Shown in pieces: positions 1-6,200 of a stretch of 13,186 bases of DNA (the stretch's first letter is position 1; every line of letters starts with the position of its first letter). The translations under genes and the position numbers were made by a program. This DNA comes from Paracoccaceae bacterium. GTDB lineage: Bacteria > Pseudomonadota > Alphaproteobacteria > Rhodobacterales > Rhodobacteraceae. Where the stretch lies: contig DAOUQK010000061.1 in the NCBI GenBank assembly GCA_030625695.1, positions 1 to 13,186 of the forward strand. Direction: 5' to 3'. A model generated the notes under the pieces. That model made no database searches, was not told where the DNA came from, and worked only from the letters and a program-made list of their open reading frames with translations.

Positions 1-1
1 C

Positions 2-619
2 AGCGTGCTGCAGCCGCCACCCGGTGGATGGCCGCAGTCGACCGGGCAGACTGGCCCAACTTTCTTTTCCGGCGGCCCGGCGCGCCCGGACAGGGAGATC
101 GTTGCAGATGTGCAACGAGAGCTGAACAGGATCGGGTGTTCAGCCGGGAGCGCGGACGGGGTGCCCGGTGCCCGGACCAAGCGGGCGTTTGGATTATTTC
201 TGGACATCACCGGCGCGACGGATGATCGCAACAACGTTGCCAGCGAGGTGGTTCTTGAACGGTTGCGGTCGACGGGTGATCCAAAATGCACGGCCCGCTG
301 GTTGTTTGACAACCAGATCGGGTTTTTTGAAGGAAGCTGGAGCTTAAGGATGGATTGCCGGAGGAGGGGCAGAACGTACCGGGTGACGGCAAATGTTCAT
401 TTTACCCGGTCTGCAGATGGGATTTTCCGCGGCACATTTTCCACGTCACAGGGGCTTCGGGGCACCATTACCTTGTCGGTAAGTGGAAATGCGTTTTATG
501 AAAGAAGTGTCTCCAACACCGGGGTAGCGGATGAGGGTTATTGGTACCCATCGACAACCGGACCGACGGTGTCAGGCAAGAATTCACAAGGGTGCCCGTG
601 GGTTGGCTGGAAAAATTGA
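2..619 (+). CDS. Peptidoglycan-binding-like domain protein, C-terminal part (5' end outside window)
   Basis: The frame is open to the left edge, so this is probably the C-terminal part of a longer protein. A GTG at position 5 could serve as a start, but it has no visible ribosome site and would begin in a Pro/Gly-rich linker without a signal peptide. About 30 residues in, the segment VQRELNRIGCSAGSADGV followed by R-T-K-R-A-F resembles the PG_binding_1 repeat. In alphaproteobacteria this repeat often follows an N-terminal caspase-like or other enzymatic domain. The last ~110 residues form a separate, beta-rich-looking domain with G-x-W-S near its start, GxFxGTxS in the middle and SGKNSQGCPW at the end, plus several Cys that could form disulfides. 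This suggests an exported or envelope-associated protein. The PG-binding assignment is moderate; the C-terminal domain has no assigned function. An upstream caspase-like domain is a guess that the window cannot test. Confidence 0.7.
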   Translation, partial: SVLQPPPGGWPQSTGQTGPTFFSGGPARPDREIVADVQRELNRIGCSAGSADGVPGARTKRAFGLFLDITGATDDRNNVASEVVLERLRSTGDPKCTARWLFDNQIGFFEGSWSLRMDCRRRGRTYRVTANVHFTRSADGIFRGTFSTSQGLRGTITLSVSGNAFYERSVSNTGVADEGYWYPSTTGPTVSGKNSQGCPWVGWKN

Positions 620-770
620 AACAGCAATTTGCCGCGCGATTTCAGGAACCGAAGACGTTGCAATGGGTGCGCCATTTTGAACAAACCCTGCTTTGATCTT
701 CCTTTTGTCGTGCGGTTTTGCAATTAAGAACCTAATGAGGTGACTGCTGTCCTTGTGGAGTTCATGCACG

Positions 771-837
771 TAGTTTGGCAATCATTCAAAGATCACGAGG
801 TTACGGGGAATAATATTCCTATCTAATTAGTTTGGCA
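771..837 (+). repeat. Pair of 10-bp direct repeats flanking a short inverted repeat
   Basis: TAGTTTGGCA is found at 771-780 and again at 828-837, 57 bases apart start to start. Similar bases follow each copy (ATCAT and GGCATCA). The inverted repeat GGAAT/ATTCC at 807-819 lies between them. All are within 140 bases of the RTX start codon. They may be operator half-sites or just chance similarity. Confidence 0.4.
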
Positions 838-898
838 GGCATCAGATATTGCGCGAACTGTCTCTGCCCGACTCGTTTTGTACGTAAGAAGTGTTTTC

Positions 899-904
899 AA
901 GGAG
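899..904 (+). promoter_or_regulatory. Ribosome binding site fixing the RTX gene start
   Basis: AAGGAG lies six bases before the ATG at 911. It favours this start over the in-frame TTG at 878, which would add 11 residues (MYVRSVFKETD) and has no comparable site in front of it. Confidence 0.8.
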
Positions 905-910
905 ACAGAC

Positions 911-2455
911 ATGGCAGATATCCCCGGAACCTCGGGCAATGACCGGTTGGTCGGCACCTCAGCTGACGACCGGCTGATCGCCAGTGGCGGCATTGACCTC
1001 TTGCTGGGCAAGGGCGGTTCAGACACGTATGAGCTGTACTTCAACAAAGTTTCCAGCTCTGTCGCCCCGTATTACACCATCAATGAAACCAATGGTGGCG
1101 ATGGGTCGGTTGATATCATTACCGGCACCGGCAGTCTGGTTCAGGGTAATGGCCTGGCCACTGATTTCGCCGGTTTTTCACGGGTTGGCACAGACGGGCG
1201 CACCCTGATTATTGAAACCGCGTTCAAACAGCACAGTTTCTGGACCGATGGCATCGAAAGTGGCACGATCAAAATCGTTAACCAATACAACGCTGGTGTT
1301 CCCGGCGCGCAGATCGAAACCTATATGGCGGGCGGGGTCGCCTATAACCTGTTGATCACCGATACCGGCACGGCGCAGAACGACATCATGACCGGCTGGA
1401 AGCTGGCCGATACGTTCCATGCCGGCGATGGCAATGACTATCTTTCCGGCGGCAAGGGCGCGGATTTCCTTTACGGCGAGGGAGGCCACGACATCATATT
1501 TGGCGGCGGTGGCAACGATCGCCTTTATGGCGGCATTGGGGCTGACCGGATATTTGGCGACAGTGGCAGGGACCGGATGTTTGGTGGCGACGATAATGAC
1601 CAGATCGAAGGCGGCGCCGGCAAGGATGTTCTGAAAGGCGAGGGCGGCCATGACACCCTGTCAGGCGGGTCCAACAGCGACCGTTTGCTTGGTGGCCTGG
1701 GTCAGGACACCCTGACGGGTGGCGTCGGCAATGACACCTTGATTGGCGGTCGGGACGGCGACCTGTATGTTTTCGCGGCATCCGGCACCGACAGCGATAC
1801 AATCATTGATAAAGGCAGGGCGGGGTCGATCAACTATGGCTTTAACCCAACCGGCATGGATGAAATACGCCTGACCGGCTATGCCTCTGCGGTGGATGGT
1901 ATGCGTAACCTTGATCTCGCGCTTTCCGGCAATGATCTGGTGGTGTCTTATGAAAATCCGGGAGCCCCCGGCGAAGTCGGACAGATTACCGTTCAGGATC
2001 ACTTCCTAAGCGCCAAATATGCCATCGACGGAATTTCTTTTGGCCCCAGCTCAACCAGTCCGGTGTTTCACGTGCAATTGCTGCGTGGGGATGCCTTTAC
2101 CTATAGCGTGCATGGTGACATCGACGTGGGCGGCGAGGATATCGTGCTGGGCACCACCGGTGACGACCAAATTTATGGCGGCATCGGCAGTGATATCATG
2201 CTGGGCGGGGCCGGGGCCGACCGGTTTATTTATAATGACGAAGAAGACAATCGCGGCGGGTCCGACATCATTCTGGATTTCGATCTGACCGAGGATATCC
2301 TTGATTTCACTGAGATCAAAACGCTGAGCCGGGGCGATCTGACCATTGCCGACAACAGTTATGGCAATGTGGTTATTTCCAGTATCCACGGCGATATCGA
2401 ACTCAAAGGCATCACCTCTGCCGAAATCACCAACGCGATATTCGATTTCTTTTAA
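911..2455 (+). CDS. RTX (hemolysin-type) calcium-binding protein, probable type I secretion substrate
   Basis: This 514-residue protein begins at the ATG with the strong AAGGAG site. Three sets of glycine/aspartate nonapeptides (consensus GGxGxDxLx) are visible: a short set at residues 6-40, thirteen consecutive in-register repeats at 172-288, and three to four at about 407-441. Such repeats form Ca2+-loaded parallel beta-rolls outside the cell. The segment around 318-378, with GQITVQDHFLSAKYAIDGISF-like spacing, resembles the haemolysin-type repeat-associated domain often found between RTX blocks. The last ~70 residues (SDIILDFDLTEDILDF, then a tail ending IFDFF) look like a serralysin-type C-terminal region with an uncleaved type I secretion signal. 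There is no N-terminal signal peptide, as expected for type I export. No catalytic motif is seen, so this is not a recognisable protease, lipase or cyclase; a surface or matrix role is possible. The ABC exporter and membrane fusion protein must be elsewhere. Family is sure; function is unknown. Confidence 0.9.
   Translation: MADIPGTSGNDRLVGTSADDRLIASGGIDLLLGKGGSDTYELYFNKVSSSVAPYYTINETNGGDGSVDIITGTGSLVQGNGLATDFAGFSRVGTDGRTLIIETAFKQHSFWTDGIESGTIKIVNQYNAGVPGAQIETYMAGGVAYNLLITDTGTAQNDIMTGWKLADTFHAGDGNDYLSGGKGADFLYGEGGHDIIFGGGGNDRLYGGIGADRIFGDSGRDRMFGGDDNDQIEGGAGKDVLKGEGGHDTLSGGSNSDRLLGGLGQDTLTGGVGNDTLIGGRDGDLYVFAASGTDSDTIIDKGRAGSINYGFNPTGMDEIRLTGYASAVDGMRNLDLALSGNDLVVSYENPGAPGEVGQITVQDHFLSAKYAIDGISFGPSSTSPVFHVQLLRGDAFTYSVHGDIDVGGEDIVLGTTGDDQIYGGIGSDIMLGGAGADRFIYNDEEDNRGGSDIILDFDLTEDILDFTEIKTLSRGDLTIADNSYGNVVISSIHGDIELKGITSAEITNAIFDFF
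1424..1774 (+). repeat. Thirteen tandem 27-bp units encoding RTX nonapeptides
   Basis: Thirteen nine-residue units follow without a single insertion or deletion (residues 172-288 of the RTX protein), from GDGNDYLSG to GRDGDLYVF. The units diverge at the DNA level, so selection appears to act on the protein periodicity, and recent slippage duplication is unlikely. A second, shorter set is encoded at about 2129-2233. Confidence 0.85.
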
Positions 2456-2472
2456 GGGGGCTTGTTGCCCCC
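2456..2472 (+). terminator. Hairpin right after the RTX stop codon, possible weak terminator
   Basis: GGGGGC-TTGTT-GCCCCC forms a perfect 6-bp G/C stem starting one base after the TAA. No T-run follows, so intrinsic termination would be inefficient. It may stabilise the RTX mRNA 3' end or separate it partly from the MmgE/PrpD gene, which starts 26 bases later. Confidence 0.5.
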
Positions 2473-2497
2473 GAACAACCGGCGTTAGTTTTGCACC

Positions 2498-3799
2498 ATG
2501 GATACAGACCTGACCGACTCGCTTGCCGAATTTGCCACTGGCCCTCTTAGCCCCAGCGCGGATGCGCAGGTGGTTACATCCCTGTCGCTGCTTGATTGGC
2601 TGGCGGTGGGGCGCGCCGGGGTGGACGAACCGGTGGCTCGCGCCACCCGTGCCCTGGCGCTGTCCGAGGCCGGGGCCGGGACGGCACATATCCTTGGTGC
2701 AACAACCCTTGTTCCACCCCGCATGGCGGCGCTGGTCAATGGGGCCACGTCCCATGCGCTGGATTATGACGATACTCACTTTGCCCATATCGGCCACCCG
2801 TCGGTGGCGGTGATCCCGGCGGCTTTGGCGGTGGCTGAGGCACAAGGCGCAAGCATGGCCAAACTGGCCGAGGCCGCCCTGATGGGCATGGAATTGTCGA
2901 TCCGTATCGGCCTTTGGCTGGGTCGCAGCCATTACGCGGCTGGCTTTCACCAGACCGCCACCGCTGGTGCCTTTGGGGCCGCTGCCGCTGCTGGTCGGTT
3001 ACTGGGGCTGAGCGCCGCGCAAATGGCGCAGGTGCTGGGGCTGGTGGCGACGCGCGCCGCCGGGTTAAAGGCGCAGTTCGGCACCGATGGCAAGCCGTAT
3101 AACGCCGGTCTGGCGGCGTCCGGCGGGGTCGAAGCGGCGCAATTGGTGGCGCTGGGGTTGGGGGCCAATCCGCAGGCTCTGGAAGGCCCGTTAGGCTTTG
3201 GGGCCGCGCACCAGGGCGAAGGCAATGTGACCGAAGCCTTGAAGGGACTGGGCGAGGTCTGGCATTTCGAGCAAGTCAGCCACAAGTTCCACGCGTGCTG
3301 TCACGGGCTGCATGCGGCGTTAGAGGCGGCGCGGCAATTGGATATCGCAGCCCCTGAAGTGGCCGAAATGACCATAGCGACCAACCCGCGCTGGATGGAT
3401 GTCTGCAACAAACCGGCGCCTGATACCGGGCTGGAAGCCAAGTTCAGCTATCGCTGCGTGCTGGCGATGCAGGCCCTGGGCCACGACACCGGTCAGTTGG
3501 AAAGCTACAGCGCCCGGGTCGTGACCGACCCGCGCCTGGTGAACCTGTCGCAAAAGATCAAAGTTGTCGCCGATGCAACGATTTCCGAAACCGGAACACG
3601 ACTCACGGTTCTGCGCCGGGACGGGGCCGCGCTTGAGGCGGTTCACGATCTGGCAACGCCGATGGACCTGTCAAAACGTCAGGACCGGGTGCGGGTCAAG
3701 GCGGTTGGGCTGATCGGCGACGATCTGGTTGACAGGGTTTGGGCGTGCCTCATCGGTGACACTACGTCGGTTGAATTTGCCAGCTTGTTGGGTGGCTAA
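2498..3799 (+). CDS. MmgE/PrpD family protein
   Basis: The 433-residue product matches the MmgE/PrpD fold, which includes 2-methylcitrate dehydratase (PrpD) and cis-aconitate decarboxylase; these act in the cytoplasm on small tricarboxylates. Visible family signatures are HALDYDDT (86-93) and GHPSVAV (99-105), GFHQTAT (149-155), GKPYNAG (198-204), KFHACCHG (263-270) and TGLEAKFS (310-317). The Asp, His and Lys positions in them correspond to those lining the active site in decarboxylase/dehydratase structures. The protein is somewhat shorter than true PrpD (about 480). No prpB, prpC, acetyl-CoA synthetase, CoA-transferase or transporter lies nearby, so the substrate cannot be told and methylcitrate dehydration should not be assumed. 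The ATG at 2498 is the first start after the RTX gene; its ribosome site is weak, and the 42-base gap could allow read-through from the RTX gene. It converges on amtB. Confidence 0.85.
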   Translation: MDTDLTDSLAEFATGPLSPSADAQVVTSLSLLDWLAVGRAGVDEPVARATRALALSEAGAGTAHILGATTLVPPRMAALVNGATSHALDYDDTHFAHIGHPSVAVIPAALAVAEAQGASMAKLAEAALMGMELSIRIGLWLGRSHYAAGFHQTATAGAFGAAAAAGRLLGLSAAQMAQVLGLVATRAAGLKAQFGTDGKPYNAGLAASGGVEAAQLVALGLGANPQALEGPLGFGAAHQGEGNVTEALKGLGEVWHFEQVSHKFHACCHGLHAALEAARQLDIAAPEVAEMTIATNPRWMDVCNKPAPDTGLEAKFSYRCVLAMQALGHDTGQLESYSARVVTDPRLVNLSQKIKVVADATISETGTRLTVLRRDGAALEAVHDLATPMDLSKRQDRVRVKAVGLIGDDLVDRVWACLIGDTTSVEFASLLGG

Positions 3800-3819
3800 T
3801 CCCAAACATCTGCGATCTT

Positions 3820-3891
3820 TTGTAGGGTGGGTGAAACCCACGTTCACCCGGTTGCAATGGTCGGGGAACGTGGGTTTCACCCACCCTACGA
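3820..3891. repeat. REP-doublet (REPIN-like) inverted repeat between convergent genes
   Basis: Two perfectly complementary 24-base arms, 3822-3845 and 3866-3889, flank a 20-base spacer. Each arm read inward begins with GTAG and then carries its own small hairpin, GTGGGT-GAA-ACCCAC (left copy 3827-3841). A GTAG head followed by a short hairpin, present as an inverted pair, is the architecture of REP elements and REPINs mobilised in trans by REP-associated tyrosine transposases (RAYTs). No such transposase is in the window. The element lies 22 bases after the MmgE/PrpD stop and ends two bases from the amtB stop, so in RNA it would fold into a very stable stem for both convergent transcripts. 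It could act as a bidirectional terminator or a 3'-end stabiliser, although no clear U-run follows. The structure is certain; the REPIN assignment is likely. Confidence 0.75.
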
Positions 3892-5073
3892 TCAACTGCT
3901 CATGTCATACGCCCGCTCGCCGTGCACACTCAGGTCCAGACCGTTGACTTCGGTTTCGGCGTCTACCCTTAGCGGCGTCACCAGCCCCACCAGCTTGACC
4001 AGAACAACTGTGCCCACCAAAGTGAATACGCCAACCACCGCCAGCCCGCCCAATTGCGCGGCCCAGCTTCCTGCCCCAAAGATCGCAATCATCACGGTGC
4101 CGAATATCCCGCCAACCCCGTGTACCGCGAATACATCCAGCGTGTCGTCAATCCTGAGCCGGTTACGGATCACTCCGACGGCTTCCTGACACAGCACCCC
4201 GGCCACGGCACCAATGATCAGCGCCTCAACCGGCCCGACAAACCCCGAGGCCGGCGTGATTGAGGCCAACCCGGCAATGGTCCCGGTTACCAGCCCGACC
4301 AGTGACGCCTTGCCATATTTGATCCGCTCCCACAGGGCCCAGCTAAGCGAGGCCATGGCGGCCGATATATGCGTCACCGTGATGGCCATCGCCGCGCCAC
4401 CGTCGGCCGCCAGTTGCGAGCCACCGTTGAAGCCGAACCAGCCGACCCACAACATGCCTGCGCCAATCATCACAAAACCGGGGTTGTGTGGCGGTGTTGT
4501 CCGGTTGCGCCGTGGCCCCAAAGCATACGCAATCACCAATGCTGCAATGCCGGCTGTTTCATGCACCACGATGCCGCCGGCAAAGTCCCGCACGCCGGTT
4601 GCGCCAAAGATACCACCATCCGCCAGAAACCCACCACCCCAGATCCAATGCACCACCGGTGCATAGATCAACAACATCCAGGCACCCGAGAACAACAGCA
4701 CAAAGCCAAACCCGACCCGTTCCACATACGCCCCGACAATCAACGCCGGAGTGATGATGGCGAATGTCATCTGAAAGGCAAAGAACGCCACTTCCGGCAA
4801 TGTCCCGGTCAGATCATCCGTCGTCACCCCCAGCAACAACAGCTTGTCCAACCCGCCCCAGACACCAGAGGTGCTACCGCCAAAGGCGATCGAATAGCCA
4901 ACCACCAGCCAGAGAATGCTCATCAGGCAGGCAATCGCGAACACCTGCATGAACACGCTCAGCACATTTCGCGCCCGCACCAGCCCGCCGTAAAACAGCG
5001 CCAATCCGGGCAAGGACATAAATAACACGAGGGCGGTTGCCACCATGATCCAACTTGTGTCGGCTGCGTTCAT
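3892..5073 (-). CDS. amtB: Ammonium transporter (Amt family)
   Basis: This polytopic inner-membrane channel carries ammonium/ammonia into the cytoplasm. The ~393-residue length and about 11 hydrophobic segments fit the Amt/MEP/Rh family. Numbered from the upstream ATG, signatures are FYGGLVRARNVLS (28-40), FQMTFAIITPALI with a gate Phe near 105, HWIWGGG (143-149), DFAGG with the conserved Asp164, the twin pore histidines H172 (VVHETAG) and H319 (VHGVGG), and WFGFNGGS (213-220). Translation begins straight into the first helix, with no E. coli-like leader peptide. Two ATGs stand in tandem: AGGAG lies three bases before the first and six before the second, so the second (5073) is the better start. 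No glnK (its PII partner) adjoins it. It lies 135 bases downstream of cinA on the same strand and may be an operon distal gene or have its own promoter. Nitrogen control is inferred from family and neighbourhood. Confidence 0.93.
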   Translation of the reverse strand: MNAADTSWIMVATALVLFMSLPGLALFYGGLVRARNVLSVFMQVFAIACLMSILWLVVGYSIAFGGSTSGVWGGLDKLLLLGVTTDDLTGTLPEVAFFAFQMTFAIITPALIVGAYVERVGFGFVLLFSGAWMLLIYAPVVHWIWGGGFLADGGIFGATGVRDFAGGIVVHETAGIAALVIAYALGPRRNRTTPPHNPGFVMIGAGMLWVGWFGFNGGSQLAADGGAAMAITVTHISAAMASLSWALWERIKYGKASLVGLVTGTIAGLASITPASGFVGPVEALIIGAVAGVLCQEAVGVIRNRLRIDDTLDVFAVHGVGGIFGTVMIAIFGAGSWAAQLGGLAVVGVFTLVGTVVLVKLVGLVTPLRVDAETEVNGLDLSVHGERAYDMSS

Positions 5074-5079
5074 CATCTG

Positions 5080-5108
5080 CTCCTGACGGGTGTCGACTGT
5101 TCGACCCC
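5080..5108 (-). promoter_or_regulatory. amtB leader: hairpin directly upstream of the Shine-Dalgarno
   Basis: On the minus strand the leader can pair GGGTCGA-ACAG-TCGAC-A-CCC (5108 down to 5088), eight base pairs with one bulged A. It stops three bases before the AGGAG ribosome site (5084-5080). Such placement could affect ribosome access or mark a transcription-factor dyad in DNA. The structure is visible; any regulatory role is inference. Confidence 0.4.
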
Positions 5109-5208
5109 GTTGAATGAAAAAGAGAGCAGCGGAAAAAGGGCAGGGTGTTCAAATGGGGTGAGGCATAGTGACCGTTGCGTGTTTTGCAGGCACTACCCTG
5201 GGACTTGC

Positions 5209-5691
5209 CTATTTTTCGGGCAATTGACAAACAGCCCTAGTCAGCAAACCCAAAGCATGCGTGCAGGCTGCCCGACGAACCTCGCCGCGCCCCAGCGCGC
5301 CAAACTCAATCGTTTCTACAAATGTCGGCTTGCCCGTGACGGCCAGTCCGAAACAAACCCGCCCTTCGGGCTTGAATTCAGACCCTCCCGGCCCGGCAAT
5401 CCCGGTGACGGAAACCGCCATATCCACCCGGGCCTGATGCAATGCGCCCTCTGCCATCTCCAACGCGGCCTCGGGTGATACCGCGCCAAATTGCTCTAAG
5501 GTGGCGGGCAGCACCCCCAACATGTCGGTCTTGGCCGTATTGGAATAGGTCACAAACCCCCGGTCCAGCACCGCCGACGACCCGGCAACATCGGTGATCG
5601 CTGCCGCCACCATGCCCCCGGTACAGCTCTCGGCACAGGCAATCCGGACGCCGGCTTGAATTGCCCCGTGCACCAGATCAGCCGCCGTCAC
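5209..5691 (-). CDS. cinA: CinA C-terminal domain family / nicotinamide-nucleotide amidohydrolase (PncC)
   Basis: A 160-residue, stand-alone CinA C-terminal domain. Characterised members such as E. coli PncC (YgaD) deamidate nicotinamide mononucleotide to nicotinate mononucleotide in pyridine nucleotide salvage. Hallmarks are CAESCTGG (19-26), DRGFVTYSN (43-51), SVTGIAGPGG (94-103) and KPEGRV (107-112); they include the Ser/Thr-rich catalytic loop and glycine loop of the family. The N-terminal molybdopterin-binding-like domain of full-length CinA (~400 residues) is absent, which is common in alphaproteobacteria. The start is a GTG that overlaps the pgpA stop as GTGA, so translation is probably coupled to pgpA. 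This is the last overlapping gene of the ispDF-pgpA-cinA operon, with amtB following after 135 bases. Family is sure; the PncC activity follows from family knowledge. Many genomes label this gene cinA, some pncC. Confidence 0.9.
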   Translation of the reverse strand: MTAADLVHGAIQAGVRIACAESCTGGMVAAAITDVAGSSAVLDRGFVTYSNTAKTDMLGVLPATLEQFGAVSPEAALEMAEGALHQARVDMAVSVTGIAGPGGSEFKPEGRVCFGLAVTGKPTFVETIEFGALGRGEVRRAACTHALGLLTRAVCQLPEK

Positions 5692-6200
5692 TGGCCCATC
5701 ATCCGTTCAATAACGCCGTGCCAAAGCCCGGCCAGAGCCATCACCCCAATCGCCGCAAACACGCCGGCAATCACATCATCGAGCATCACGCCCATCGCAT
5801 CACCGCGCCGGTCGGCCATGCCAATGATCCAGGGCTTGGTGATATCAAACAGCCGGAAAAGCACAAACGCCGCCACCCAGCCGGGCCAAAGCGCCGTGAT
5901 GTCCAAACCCCGGCCCCAGGCGACGTAACTCAGCGGCATCAAGGCGATCCACTGGCCGACCACTTCGTCGATAACAATCTCGGACGGGTCGTGATCCTTT
6001 TGGCCTTTGGTCATCACCCCGGTCGCCCAAATCCCTTTTGCAAACGTCACCAAAGTGGCCACAATCAGTAACGGGAACCCGCCAAGCACATGCAAAACCC
6101 ACGCCATCGGCAATGCCACAAGCGACCCCCAGGTGCCCGGCGCAGGGCGCAGATATCCCACACCTGCCACCGTGCCGATCAATGTCGCCAACCGCTTCAT
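5688..6200 (-). CDS. pgpA: Phosphatidylglycerophosphatase A
   Basis: An inner-membrane enzyme that dephosphorylates phosphatidylglycerophosphate to phosphatidylglycerol, the last step in making this phospholipid. The 170-residue length is standard for PgpA. Signatures are GYLRPAPGTWGS (15-26), DPSEIVIDEVVGQW (71-84), whose acidic residues are expected to hold Mg2+, FRLFDITKPW (115-124) and DDVIAG (141-146). Several hydrophobic segments (about 25-55, 80-95, 105-120 and 140-165) fit a small integral membrane protein. The ATG overlaps the ispDF stop by four bases (ATGA) and its own stop overlaps the cinA GTG (GTGA), so the three genes are evidently one translation-coupled unit. The position next to ispDF and cinA recurs in alphaproteobacteria and probably reflects shared housekeeping expression, not a shared pathway. 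Confidence 0.94.
   Translation of the reverse strand: MKRLATLIGTVAGVGYLRPAPGTWGSLVALPMAWVLHVLGGFPLLIVATLVTFAKGIWATGVMTKGQKDHDPSEIVIDEVVGQWIALMPLSYVAWGRGLDITALWPGWVAAFVLFRLFDITKPWIIGMADRRGDAMGVMLDDVIAGVFAAIGVMALAGLWHGVIERMMGQ

Larger units (their letters stand above)
620..910. promoter_or_regulatory. Gene-free region upstream of the RTX gene, probable promoter/leader
   Basis: No convincing gene lies in these 291 bases; short frames here lack a ribosome site and a recognisable product. The stretch is more AT-rich than its flanks. The ten bases TAGTTTGGCA occur twice in the same orientation (771-780 and 828-837). Between them sits a short inverted repeat, GGAAT-AAT-ATTCC (807-819). This arrangement suggests binding sites for a regulator of the downstream RTX gene, but that is inference. 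No clear -35/-10 pair could be fixed and no strong terminator for the upstream gene is visible; the only hairpin after its stop is a 5-bp stem at 662-676 followed by a couple of Ts. Confidence 0.4.

Noticed and set aside
662..678. Short hairpin AATGG-GTGCG-CCATT after the first gene, as a terminator
   Set aside because: The stem is five pairs with mostly A/T ends and only two further Ts; too weak to call.
878..910. TTG at 878 as the start of the RTX gene
   Set aside because: The ATG at 911 has AAGGAG at ideal spacing and begins the protein right at its first RTX-like repeat; the extension adds nothing family-like.
2051..2950. 299-residue open frame on the minus strand
   Set aside because: It runs antisense across the RTX 3' end, the intergenic hairpin and the MmgE/PrpD start; the product has low-complexity composition and no recognisable domain, while both plus-strand genes have clear family motifs.
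4369..5025. 218-residue plus-strand frame over amtB
   Set aside because: It is His/Gln/Arg/Pro-rich, a typical antisense shadow of a membrane protein gene; amtB has the twin histidines and other hallmarks on the other strand.
5074..5208. Sigma-54 promoter upstream of amtB
   Set aside because: No convincing TGGCAC-N5-TTGC element was found on the minus strand; this agrees with an NtrC that lacks GAFTGA.
5188..5216. Terminator-like AGGCA-N13-TGCCT followed by ATTTTT on the plus strand
   Set aside because: No plus-strand gene reads into this point; the stem has only 5 bp and a long loop, and the T-run belongs to the end of cinA. On the minus strand it lacks a U-run. Kept only as a possible dyad near amtB.
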